Assembly (NCBI RefSeq): GCF_023091745.1
Contig: NW_026292692.1
Span: 248,001 to 312,000, forward strand
DNA: 64,000 nt
Source: Budorcas taxicolor
Taxonomy: Eukaryota > Chordata > Mammalia > Artiodactyla > Bovidae
Direction: 5' to 3'
Below are positions 11,424 to 23,599 of this stretch, piece after piece. The notes under the pieces are model-generated. The model saw only the letters and a list, made by a program, of their open reading frames with translations, did not search any database and was not told where the DNA came from. The first letter of the stretch is position 1; each line of letters opens with the position of its first letter. Made by a program: the position numbers and the translations under genes.

Positions 11424-14400
11424 TTGGTGCAAATCAAGAAGTTCCCCGACGTAGCCGTCTCCACTCGAGAGGAAACACGAGGGTCCCGCCCACATCCAGA
11501 GGAGACCCGTTTCCGCCTCGTATCTCGAGATGAGGGATCCTATCCCTGCTTCGTCGGGAAAGAGTTCCCGGCGTTCCCGTTGCATCTCAAGAGGAGGCCC
11601 TGTCAACAGGAACGGCGAGAGGAACTCCAGGGTCGTGCCACCATTCCAAGAGTCCCCCAGATGTCTCAGTCCATTACAGAGGAACCTCTTTTCCCTTCAC
11701 CGGCTCGTCTTTCAGGCCGAGGATCGACTCACACCAAGGTGGCACGTGGCACAGCCCTGTGGGAAAGCCTCGTGGGAAAGCCAAATATCCCTTGATCCAC
11801 GTGACAGGAAGCGTGACACTACTGCTGCACCTCGGGAGGAAAGCGCACGTGCATGCCCCCACTCGAGACGAGGCCTGACTCCCCTGGGGAGACTCAGAAG
11901 CACCCCAAGATCCATGGCAACACTGGAGAGGAATCCTCAGGTTCCAGCCCCGACTCCACACAAGGTCTTAGGCCCCGGCATGGACGGGAGAGGAATCCCG
12001 AGATGGCTCCTAGAAACTCGCATGGGGACTGGCCTTTCCTGAGGCCACCAGAGCGGGTCCCTGTGGTCCCCGTCTTAACTCGAGAAGACCTGCCGCAACT
12101 CGAGAAAATCCAGGAGGTTCTCCCCTCCAGGCGAGATGAGGCCCATTTCCGCTGAGGCGTCTCGAGGCCGATCACACCTAAGCTCTGGAACTTCAAAAGG
12201 GTCCTTCACACCCTTGGTGCAAATCAAGAAGTTCCCCGACATACCCGTCTCCACTCGAGAGGAAACACGAGGGTCCCGCCCACATCCAGAGGAGACCCGT
12301 TTCTGCCTCGTATCTCGAGATGAGGGATCCTATCCCTGCTTCGTCGGGAAAGAGTTCCCGGCCTTCCCGTCGCAACTCAAGAGGAGGCCCTCTCAACAGG
12401 AACGGCGAGAGGAACTTCAGGGTCGTGCCACCATTCAAGAGTCCCCCAGATGTCTCAGTCCATTCAAGAGGAACCTGTTTTCCCTTCACCGGCTCGTCGT
12501 TCACGCCGAGGATCGACTCACACCAAGGTGGCACGTGGCACAGCCCAGTGGGAAAGCCTCGTGGGAAAGCCTCGAGCAAAAGCGTCGAGGGAAAGCCACA
12601 GATCCCTTGATCCACGTGACAGGAAGCGGGACACTACTGCTGAAGCACGGGAGGAAACCGCACGTGCATGTTCGCACTCGAGACGAGGCCTGACTCCCCT
12701 GGGGAGACTCAGAAGCACGCCAAGATCCATGGCAACACTGGAGAGGAATCCTCAGGTTCCGGCCGTGACTCCACACAAGGTCTTAGGCCACGGCATGGAC
12801 GGGAGAGGAATCCCGACATGGCCCTTAGCAACTCGCATGGGGACTGGCCTTTCCTGAGGCCACCAGAGCGGGCCCTGAGGTCCCCGTCGTAACTCGAGAA
12901 GACCTGCCACAACTCGAGAAAATCCAGGAGGTTCTCCCCTCCAGGCGAGATGAGGCCCATTTCCGCTGAGGCGTCTCGAGGCCTATTACACCTCAGCTCT
13001 GGAATTTCAAAAGGGTCCTTCACACCCTTGGTGCAAATCAAGAAGTTGCCCGACATACCCGTCTCCACTCGAGAGGAAACACGAGGGTCCCGCCCACATC
13101 CAGAGGAGCCCCGTTTCCGCCTTGTATCTCGAGATGAGGGATCCTATCCCTGCTTCGTCGGGAAAGAGTTCCCGGCGTTCCCGTTGCATCTGAAGAGGAG
13201 GCCCTGTCAACAGGAACGGCGAGAGGAACTCCAGGGTCGTGCCACCAGTTCAAGAGTCCCCCAGATGTCTCAGTCCATTCCAGAGGAACCTCTCTTCGCT
13301 TCACCGGCTCGTCTTTCAGGCCGAGGATCGACTCACACCAAGGTGGCACGTGGCACAGCCCTGTGGGAAAGCCTCGTGGGAAAGCCTCGAGGGACAGCCT
13401 CGAGGGAAAGCCACAGATCCCTTGATCCACGTGACAGGAAGCGTGACACTACTGCTGCAGCTCGGGAGGAAAGCGCACGTGCATGCCCCCACTCGAGACG
13501 AGGCCTGACTCCCCTGGGGAGACTCAGAAGCAACCCAAGATCCATGGCAACACTGGAGAGGAGTCCTCAGGTTCCGGCCCCGACTCCACACAAGGTCTTA
13601 GGCCCCGGCATGGACGGGAGAGGAATCCCGACATGGCACTTAGCAACTCGCATGGGGACTGTCCTTTCCTGAGGCCACCAGAGCGGGTCCCTGAGGTCCC
13701 CGTCGTAACTCGAGAAGACCTGCCGCAACTCGAGAAAATCCAGGAGGTTCTCCCCTCCAGGCGAGATGAGGCCCATTTCCGCTGAGGCGTCTCGAGCCCG
13801 ATCACACCTCAGCTCTGGAACTTCAAAAGGGTCCTTCACACCCTTGGTGCAAATCAAGAAGTTCCCCGACATACCCGTCTCCACTCGAGAGGAAACACGA
13901 GGGTCCCGCCCACATCCAGAGGAGACCCGTTTCCGCCTCGTATCTCGAGATGAGGGATCCTATCCCTGCTTCGTCGGGAAAGAGTTCCTGGCCTTCCCGT
14001 CGCATCTCAAGAGGAGGCCCTCTCAACAGGAACGGCGAGAGGAACTTCAGGGTCGTGCCACCATCCAAGAGTCCCCCAGATGTCTCAGTCCATTCCAGAG
14101 GAACCTCTTTTCCCTTCACCGGCTCGTCGTTCACGCCGAGGATCGACTCACACCAAGGTGGCACGTGGCACAGCCCAGTGGGAAAGCCTCGTGGGAAAGC
14201 CTCGAGGGAAAGCGTCGAGGGAAAGCCACAGATCCCTTGATCCACGTGACAGGAAGCGGGACACTACTCCTGAAGCACAGGAGGAAACCGCACGTGCATG
14301 TTCGCACTCAAGACGAGGCCTGACTCCCCTGGGGAGACTCAGAAGCACGCCAAGATCCATGGCAACACTGGAGAGGAATCCTCAGGTTCCGGCCCCGACT

Positions 14401-17400
14401 CCACACAAGGTCTTAGGCCACGGCATGGACGGGAGAGGAATCCCGACATGGCCCTTAGCAACTCGCATGGGGACTGGCCTTTCCTGAGGCCACCAGAGCG
14501 GGCCCTGAGGTCCCCGTCGTAACTCGAGAAGACCTGCCGCAACTCGAGAAAATCCAGGAGGTTCTCCCCTCCAGGCGAGATGAGGCCCATTTCCGCTGAG
14601 GCGTCTCGAGGCCGATTACACCTCAGCTCTGGAAATTCAAAAGGGTCCTTCACACCCTTGGTGCAAATCAAGAAGTTGCCCGACATACCCGTCTCCACTC
14701 GAGAGGAAACACGAGGGTCCCGCCCACATCCAGAGGAGCCCCGTTTCCGCCTCGTATCTCGAGATGAGGGATCGTATCCCTGCTTCGTCGGGAAAGAGTT
14801 CCCGGCGTTCCCGTTGCATCTGAAGAGGAGGCCCTGTCAACAGGAATGGCGAGAGGAACTCCAGGGTCGTGCCACCAGTTCAAGAGTCCCCCAGATGTCT
14901 CAGTCCATTCCAGAGGAACCTCTCTTCGCTTCACCGGCTCGTCTTTCAGGCCGAGGATCGACTCACACCAAGGTGGCACGTGGCACAGCCCTGTGGGAAA
15001 GCCTCTTGGGAAAGCCTCGAGCGAAAGCCTCGAGGGAAAGCCAAATATCCCTTGTTCCACGAGACAGGAAGCGTGACACTACTGCTGCAGCTCGGGAGGA
15101 AAGCGCACGTGCATGCCCCCACTCGAGACGAGGCCTGACTCCCCTGGGGAGACTCAGAAGCACCCCAAGATCCATGGCAACACTGGAGAGGAATCCTCAG
15201 GTTCCGGCCCCGACTACACACAAGGTCTTAGGCCCCGGCATGGACGGTAGAGGAATCCCGAGATGGCTCCTAGCAACTCGCATGGGGACTGGCCTTTCCT
15301 GAGGCCACCAGAGCGGGTCCCTGTGGTCCCCGTCTTAACTCGAGAAGACCTGCCGCAACTCGAGAAAATCCAGGAGGTTCTCCCCTCCAGGCGAGATGAG
15401 GCCCATTTCCGCTGAGGCGTCTCGAGCCCGATCACACCTCAGCTCTGGAACTTCAAAAGGGTCCTTCAAACCCTTGGTGCAAATCAAGAAGTTCCCCGAC
15501 ATACCCGTCTCCACTCGAGAGGAAACAAGTGGGTCCCGCCCACATCCAGAGGAGCCCCGTTTCCGCCTCGTAGCTCGAGATGAGGGATTCTATCTCTGCT
15601 TCGTCGGGAAAGAGTTCCCGGCGTTCCCGTCGCATCTCAAGAGGAGGCCCTCTCAACAGGAACGGCGAGAGGAACTCCAGGGTCGTGCCACCATTCCAAG
15701 AGTCCCCCAGATGTCTCAGTCCATTCCAGAGGAACCTCTTTTCCCTTCACCGGCTCGTCTTTCACGCCGAGGATCGACTCACACCAAGGTGGCACGTGAC
15801 ACAGCCCTGTGGGAAAGCCTCGTGTGATAGCCTCGAGGGAGAGCCTCGAGGGAAAGCCACAGATCCCTTGATCCACGTGACAGGAAGCGTGACACTACTG
15901 TGGCAGCTCGGGAGGAAAGTGCACGTGCATGCCCCCACTCGAGACGATGCCTGACTCCCCTGGGGAGACTTAGAAGCACCCCAAGATCCATGGCAACACT
16001 GGAGAGTAATCCTCAGGTTCCGGCCCCGACTCCACACAAGGACTGAGGCCCCGGCATGGACGGGAGAGGAATCCCGAGAGGTCCCCTAGCAACTCGGATG
16101 GGGACTGGCCTTTCCTGAGGCCACCGGAGCTGGTCCCTGGGGTCCCCGTCGTAACTCGAGAAGACCTGACGCAACTAGAGAAAATCAAAGAGGTTCTCCC
16201 CTCCAGGCGAGATGAGGCCCATTTCCGCTGAGGCGTCTCGAGGCTGATCACACCTCAACTCTGGAACTTCGAAAGGGTCCTTCACACCCTTGGTGCAAAT
16301 CAAGAAGTTCCCCGACATACCCGTCTCCACTCGAGAGGAAACACGAGGGTCCCGCCCACATCCAGAGGAGCCCCGTTTCAGCCTCGTAACGCGAGATGAG
16401 GGATCCTTTCCCTTCTTCATCGGGAAAGAGTTCCGGGCGTTCCCATCGCATCTCAAGTGGAGGCCCTCTCAACAGGGAAGGCGAGAGGAACTCCAGGGTC
16501 GTGCCACCATTCCAAGAGTCCCCCAGATGTCTCAGTCCTTTCCAGAGGAACCTCTTTTCCCTTCACCGGCTCGTCTTTCACGCCGAGGATCGACTCCCAC
16601 CAAGGTGGCACGTGGCACAGCCCTGTGGGAAAGCCTCGTGGGAAAGCCTCGAGGGACAGCCTCGAGGGAAAGTCACAGATCCCTTGATCCACGTGACAGG
16701 AAGCGTGACACTACTGCTGCAGCTCGGGAGGTAACTGCACGTGCATGCCTCCACTCGAGACGAGGGCTGACTCCCCTGGGGAGACTCAGAAGCACCCCAG
16801 GAACCATGGCAACACTGGAGCGGAATCCTAAGTTCCCGTCCCCGACTCCACACAAGGTCTTTTGCCCCGGCATGGACGAAAGAGGAATCCCGAGAGGTCC
16901 CCTAGCAACTCGCATGGAGACTGGCCTTTCCTGAGGCCCCCAGAGCGGGACCCTGGGCTCCCCGTCGTAATTCGAGAAGACCTGCCGCAACCCGAGAAAA
17001 TCCAGGAGGTTTTCCCCTCCAGGCGAGATGAGGCCCATTTCCGCTGAGGCATCTCGAGGCTGATCACACCTCACCTCTGGAACTTCGAAAGATCCTTCAC
17101 ACCCTTGGTGCAAATCAAGAAGTTCCCACACATACCCGTCTCCACTCGAGAGGAAACAAGAGGGTCCCGCCCACATACAGAGGAGCCCCGTTTCCGCCTC
17201 GTAGCTCGAGATGAGGTATCCTTTCCCTGCTTCGTCTGGAAAGAGTTCCCGGCGTTCCCCTCGCATCTCAAGAGGAGGCCCTGTCAACAGGAACGGCGAG
17301 AGGAACTCCAGGCTCGTGCCACCATTCCAAGAGTCCCCCAAATGTCTCAGTCCATTACAGAGGAACCTCTTTTCCCTTCACCGGCTCGTCTTTCACGCCG

Positions 17401-17919
17401 AGGATCGACTCACACCAAGGTGGCACGTGGCACAGCCCTGTGGGAAAGCCTCGTGGGAAAGCCTCGAGGAAAAGCCTCGAGGGAAAGCCAGAGATCCCTT
17501 GATCCACGTGACAGGAAGCGTGACACTGCTGCTGCAGCACGGGAGGAAACCGCACGTGAATGTCCGCACTGGAGACGAGGCCTGACTCCCCTGGGGAGAC
17601 TCAGAAGCACCCCAAGATCCATGGCAACACAGGAGAGGAATCCTCAGGTTCCGGCCCCGACTCCACACAAGGTCTTAGGCCCCGGCATGGACGGGAGAGG
17701 AATCCCGAGATGGCCCTTAGCAACTCGCATGGAGCCTGGTCTTTCCTGAGGCCACCAGAGCGGGTCCCTGAGGTCCCCGTCGTAACTCGAGAAGACCTGC
17801 CGCAACTCGAGAAAATCCAGGAGGTTCTCCCCTCCAGGCGAGATGAGGCCCATTTCCGCTGAGGCGTCTCGAGGTGATCACACCTCACCTCTGAAACTTC
17901 GAAAGGGTCCTTCACACCC
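11424..17919 (+). repeat. HOR1 copy 2: 8-monomer higher-order repeat (6496 bp)
   Basis: Monomers begin at 11424 (A, 790 bp), 12214 (B), 13028 (C/E hybrid), 13844 (F), 14658 (G), 15474 (H), 16290 (I) and 17105 (J). Everything from F to J repeats copy 1 at an offset of exactly 6496 bp, with only scattered single-base differences. Compared with copy 1, monomer D is missing and C and E are fused into one full-length monomer, so two monomers were removed by one in-register recombination. Confidence 0.92.
13028..13843 (+). repeat. C/E hybrid monomer, first occurrence
   Basis: The 5' end, including the preceding cctattacacctcag and gttgcccgac up to 13048, matches C. From cttgtatctcg at 13123 onwards it matches E (6532), including ccaccagttcaagag and ctcttcgcttcacc. 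The breakpoint therefore lies between 13048 and 13123, inside perfectly shared sequence. The monomer is 816 bp, so the recombination kept register. Confidence 0.9.
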
Positions 17920-19523
17920 TTGGTGCAAATCAAGAAGTTCCCCGACGTAGCCGTCTCCACTCGAGAGGAAACACGAGGGTCCCGCCCACATCCAGAGGAG
18001 ACCCGTTTCCGCCTCGTATCTCGAGATGAGGGATCCTATCCCTGCTTCGTCGGGAAAGAGTTCCCGGCGTTCCCGTTGCATCTCAAGAGGAGGCCCTGTC
18101 AACAGGAACGGCGAGAGGAACTCCAGGGTCGTGCCACCATTCCAAGAGTCCCCCAGATGTCTCAGTCCATTACAGAGGAACCTCTTTTCCCTTCACCGGC
18201 TCGTCTTTCAGGCCGAGGATCGACTCACACCAAGGTGGCACGTGGCACAGCCCTGTGGGAAAGCCTCGTGGGAAAGCCAAATATCCCTTGATCCACGTGA
18301 CAGGAAGCGTGACACTACTGCTGCACCTCGGGAGGAAAGCGCACGTGCATGCCCCCACTCGAGACGAGGCCTGACTCCCCTGGGGAGACTCAGAAGCACC
18401 CCAAGATCCATGGCAACACTGGAGAGGAATCCTCAGGTTCCAGCCCCGACTCCACACAAGGTCTTAGGCCCCGGCATGGACGGGAGAGGAATCCCGAGAT
18501 GGCTCCTAGAAACTCGCATGGGGACTGGCCTTTCCTGAGGCCACCAGAGCGGGTCCCTGTGGTCCCCGTCTTAACTCGAGAAGACCTGCCGCAACTCGAG
18601 AAAATCCAGGAGGTTCTCCCCTCCAGGCGAGATGAGGCCCATTTCCGCTGAGGCGTCTCGAGGCCGATCACACCTAAGCTCTGGAACTTCAAAAGGGTCC
18701 TTCACACCCTTGGTGCAAATCAAGAAGTTCCCCGACATACCCGTCTCCACTCGAGAGGAAACACGAGGGTCCCGCCCACATCCAGAGGAGACCCGTTTCT
18801 GCCTCGTATCTCGAGATGAGGGATCCTATCCCTGCTTCGTCGGGAAAGAGTTCCCGGCCTTCCCGTCGCATCTCAAGAGGAGGCCCTCTCAACAGGAACG
18901 GCGAGAGGAACTTCAGGGTCGTGCCACCATTCAAGAGTCCCCCAGATGTCTCAGTCCATTCAAGAGGAACCTGTTTTCCCTTCACCGGCTCGTCGTTCAC
19001 GCCGAGGATCGACTCACACCAAGGTGGCACGTGGCACAGCCCAGTGGGAAAGCCTCGTGGGAAAGCCTCGAGCAAAAGCGTCGAGGGAAAGCCACAGATC
19101 CCTTGATCCACGTGACAGGAAGCGGGACACTACTGCTGAAGCACGGGAGGAAACCGCACGTGCATGTTCGCACTCGAGACGAGGCCTGACTCCCCTGGGG
19201 AGACTCAGAAGCACGCCAAGATCCATGGCAACACTGGAGAGGAATCCTCAGGTTCCGGCCGTGACTCCACACAAGGTCTTAGGCCACGGCATGGACGGGA
19301 GAGGAATCCCGACATGGCCCTTAGCAACTCGCATGGGGACTGGCCTTTCCTGAGGCCACCAGAGCGGGCCCTGAGGTCCCCGTCGTAACTCGAGAAGACC
19401 TGCCACAACTCGAGAAAATCCAGGAGGTTCTCCCCTCCAGGCGAGATGAGGCCCATTTCCGCTGAGGCGTCTCGAGGCCTATTACACCTCAGCTCTGGAA
19501 TTTCAAAAGGGTCCTTCACACCC

Positions 19524-20339
19524 TTGGTGCAAATCAAGAAGTTGCCCGACATACCCGTCTCCACTCGAGAGGAAACACGAGGGTCCCGCCCACATCCAGA
19601 GGAGCCCCGTTTCCGCCTTGTATCTCGAGATGAGGGATCCTATCCCTGCTTCGTCGGGAAAGAGTTCCCGGCGTTCCCGTTGCATCTGAAGAGGAGGCCC
19701 TGTCAACAGGAACGGCGAGAGGAACTCCAGGGTCGTGCCACCAGTTCAAGAGTCCCCCAGATGTCTCAGTCCATTCCAGAGGAACCTCTCTTCGCTTCAC
19801 CGGCTCGTCTTTCAGGCCGAGGATCGACTCACACCAAGGTGGCACGTGGCACAGCCCTGTGGGAAAGCCTCGTGGGAAAGCCTCGAGGGACAGCCTCGAG
19901 GGAAAGCCACAGATCCCTTGATCCACGTGACAGGAAGCGTGACACTACTGCTGCAGCTCGGGAGGAAAGCGCACGTGCATGCCCCCACTCGAGACGAGGC
20001 CTGACTCCCCTGGGGAGACTCAGAAGCAACCCAAGATCCATGGCAACACTGGAGAGGAGTCCTCAGGTTCCGGCCCCGACTCCACACAAGGTCTTAGGCC
20101 CCGGCATGGACGGGAGAGGAATCCCGACATGGCACTTAGCAACTCGCATGGGGACTGTCCTTTCCTGAGGCCACCAGAGCGGGTCCCTGAGGTCCCCGTC
20201 GTAACTCGAGAAGACCTGCCGCAACTCGAGAAAATCCAGGAGGTTCTCCCCTCCAGGCGAGATGAGGCCCATTTCCGCTGAGGCGTCTCGAGCCCGATCA
20301 CACCTCAGCTCTGGAACTTCAAAAGGGTCCTTCACACCC
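19524..20339 (+). repeat. C/E hybrid monomer, second occurrence
   Basis: It has the same C-type 5' and E-type 3' arrangement as the monomer at 13028, with matching flanks at both ends. The variant ggagaggagtcctcagg near 13560 is also shared here (near 20056), where E itself reads ggaatcctcagg. This supports common descent of the two hybrids rather than two separate events. Confidence 0.9.
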
Positions 20340-21969
20340 TTGGTGCAAATCAAGAAGTTCCCCGACATACCCGTCTCCACTCGAGAGGAAACACGAGGGT
20401 CCCGCCCACATCCAGAGGAGACCCGTTTCCGCCTCGTATCTCGAGATGAGGGATCCTATCCCTGCTTCGTCGGGAAAGAGTTCCTGGCCTTCCCGTCGCA
20501 TCTCAAGAGGAGGCCCTCTCAACAGGAACGGCGAGAGGAACTTCAGGGTCGTGCCACCATCCAAGAGTCCCCCAGATGTCTCAGTCCATTCCAGAGGAAC
20601 CTCTTTTCCCTTCACCGGCTCGTCGTTCACGCCGAGGATCGACTCACACCAAGGTGGCACGTGGCACAGCCCAGTGGGAAAGCCTCGTGGGAAAGCCTCG
20701 AGGGAAAGCGTCGAGGGAAAGCCACAGATCCCTTGATCCACGTGACAGGAAGCGGGACACTACTCCTGAAGCACAGGAGGAAACCGCACGTGCATGTTCG
20801 CACTCAAGACGAGGCCTGACTCCCCTGGGGAGACTCAGAAGCACGCCAAGATCCATGGCAACACTGGAGAGGAATCCTCAGGTTCCGGCCCCGACTCCAC
20901 ACAAGGTCTTAGGCCACGGCATGGACGGGAGAGGAATCCCGACATGGCCCTTAGCAACTCGCATGGGGACTGGCCTTTCCTGAGGCCACCAGAGCGGGCC
21001 CTGAGGTCCCCGTCGTAACTCGAGAAGACCTGCCGCAACTCGAGAAAATCCAGGAGGTTCTCCCCTCCAGGCGAGATGAGGCCCATTTCCGCTGAGGCGT
21101 CTCGAGGCCGATTACACCTCAGCTCTGGAAATTCAAAAGGGTCCTTCACACCCTTGGTGCAAATCAAGAAGTTGCCCGACATACCCGTCTCCACTCGAGA
21201 GGAAACACGAGGGTCCCGCCCACATCCAGAGGAGCCCCGTTTCCGCCTCGTATCTCGAGATGAGGGATCGTATCCCTGCTTCGTCGGGAAAGATTTCCCG
21301 GCGTTCCCGTTGCATCTGAAGAGGAGGCCCTGTCAACAGGAATGGCGAGAGGAACTCCAGGGTCGTGCCACCAGTTCAAGAGTCCCCCAGATGTCTCAGT
21401 CCATTCCAGAGGAACCTCTCTTCGCTTCACCGGCTCGTCTTTCAGGCCGAGGATCGACTCACACCAAGGTGGCACGTGGCACAGCCCTGTGGGAAAGCCT
21501 CTTGGGAAAGCCTCGAGCGAAAGCCTCGAGGGAAAGCCAAATATCCCTTGTTCCACGAGACAGGAAGCGTGACACTACTGCTGCAGCTCGGGAGGAAAGC
21601 GCACGTGCATGCCCCCACTCGAGACGAGGCCTGACTCCCCTGGGGAGACTCAGAAGCACCCCAAGATCCATGGCAACACTGGAGAGGAATCCTCAGGTTC
21701 CGGCCCCGACTACACACAAGGTCTTAGGCCCCGGCATGGACGGTAGAGGAATCCCGAGATGGCTCCTAGCAACTCGCATGGGGACTGGCCTTTCCTGAGG
21801 CCACCAGAGCGGGTCCCTGTGGTCCCCGTCTTAACTCGAGAAGACCTGCCGCAACTCGAGAAAATCCAGGAGGTTCTCCCCTCCAGGCGAGATGAGGCCC
21901 ATTTCCGCTGAGGCGTCTCGAGCCCGATCACACCTCAGCTCTGGAACTTCAAAAGGGTCCTTCAAACCC

Positions 21970-22784
21970 TTGGTGCAAATCAAGAAGTTCCCCGACATAC
22001 CCGTCTCCACTCGAGAGGAAACAAGTGGGTCCCGCCCACATCCAGAGGAGCCCCGTTTCAGCCTCGTAACGCGAGATGAGGGATCCTTTCCCTTCTTCAT
22101 CGGGAAAGAGTTCCGGGCGTTCCCATCGCATCTCAAGTGGAGGCCCTCTCAACAGGGAAGGCGAGAGGAACTCCAGGGTCGTGCCACCATTCCAAGAGTC
22201 CCCCAGATGTCTCAGTCCTTTCCAGAGGAACCTCTTTTCCCTTCACCGGCTCGACTTTCACGCCGAGGATCGACTCCCACCAAGGTGGCACGTGGCACAG
22301 CCCTGTGGGAAAGCCTCGTGGGAAAGCCTCGAGGGACAGCCTCGAGGGAAAGTCACAGATCCCTTGATCCACGTGACAGGAAGCGTGACACTACTGCTGC
22401 AGCTCGGGAGGTAACTGCACGTGCATGCCTCCACTCGAGACGAGGGCTGACTCCCCTGGGGAGACTCAGAAGCACCCCAGGAACCATGGCAACACTGGAG
22501 CGGAATCCTAAGTTCCCGTCCCCGACTCCACACAAGGTCTTATGCCCCGGCATGGACGAAAGAGGAATCCCGAGAGGTCCCCTAGCAACTCGCATGGAGA
22601 CTGGCCTTTCCTGAGGCCCCCAGAGCGGGACCCTGGGCTCCCCGTCGTAATTCGAGAAGACCTGCCGCAACCCGAGAAAATCCAGGAGGTTTTCCCCTCC
22701 AGGCGAGATGAGGCCCATTTCCGCTGAGGCATCTCGAGGCTGATCACACCTCACCTCTGGAACTTCGAAAGATCCTTCACACCC
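21970..22784 (+). repeat. H/I hybrid monomer
   Basis: The 5' flank (ccttcaaacccttgg) and aaacaagtgggtcccg (variant base near 22026) match H (8978, 15474). From ccgtttcagcctcgtaacgc (variant base 22060) to the end it matches I (9794, 16290), including gtaactgcacgtgcatgcctc. The breakpoint lies between 22026 and 22060. Length is 815 bp, as in I. This fusion explains why copy 3 is one monomer (816 bp) shorter than copy 2. Confidence 0.92.
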
Positions 22785-23599
22785 TTGGTGCAAATCAAGA
22801 AGTTCCCACACATACCCGTCTCCACTCGAGAGGAAACAAGAGGGTCCCGCCCACATACAGAGGAGCCCCGTTTCCGCCTCGTAGCTCGAGATGAGGTATC
22901 CTTTCCCTGCTTCGTCTGGAAAGAGTTCCCGGCGTTCCCCTCGCATCTCAAGAGGAGGCCCTGTCAACAGGAACGGCGAGAGGAACTCCAGGCTCGTGCC
23001 ACCATTCCAAGAGTCCCCCAAATGTCTCAGTCCATTACAGAGGAACCTCTTTTCCCTTCACCGGCTCGTCTTTCACGCCGAGGATCGACTCACACCAAGG
23101 TGGCACGTGGCACAGCCCTGTGGGAAAGCCTCGTGGGAAAGCCTCGAGGAAAAGCCTCGAGGGAAAGCCAGAGATCCCTTGATCCACGTGACAGGAAGCG
23201 TGACACTGCTGCTGCAGCACGGGAGGAAACCGCACGTGAATGTCCGCACTGGAGACGAGGCCTGACTCCCCTGGGGAGACTCAGAAGCACCCCAAGATCC
23301 ATGGCAACACAGGAGAGGAATCCTCAGGTTCCGGCCCCGACTCCACACAAGGTCTTAGGCCCCGGCATGGACGGGAGAGGAATCCCGAGATGGCCCTTAG
23401 CAACTCGCATGGAGCCTGGTCTTTCCTGAGGCCACCAGAGCGGGTCCCTGAGGTCCCCGTCGTAACTCGAGAAGACCTGCCGCAACTCGAGAAAATCCAG
23501 GAGGTTCTCCCCTCCAGGCGAGATGAGGCCCATTTCCGCTGAGGCGTCTCGAGGTGATCACACCTCACCTCTGAAACTTCGAAAGGGTCCTTCACACCC

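Larger units (their letters stand above)
17920..23599 (+). repeat. HOR1 copy 3: 7-monomer higher-order repeat (5680 bp)
   Basis: Monomers begin at 17920 (A, 790 bp), 18710 (B), 19524 (C/E hybrid), 20340 (F), 21154 (G), 21970 (H/I hybrid) and 22785 (J). From A to G it repeats copy 2 at +6496 bp. It carries the same C/E fusion, then a second fusion that removes one more monomer by joining H to I. A private substitution is gggaaagatttcccgg in G (near 21290), against gagttcccgg in the other copies. Confidence 0.92.
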
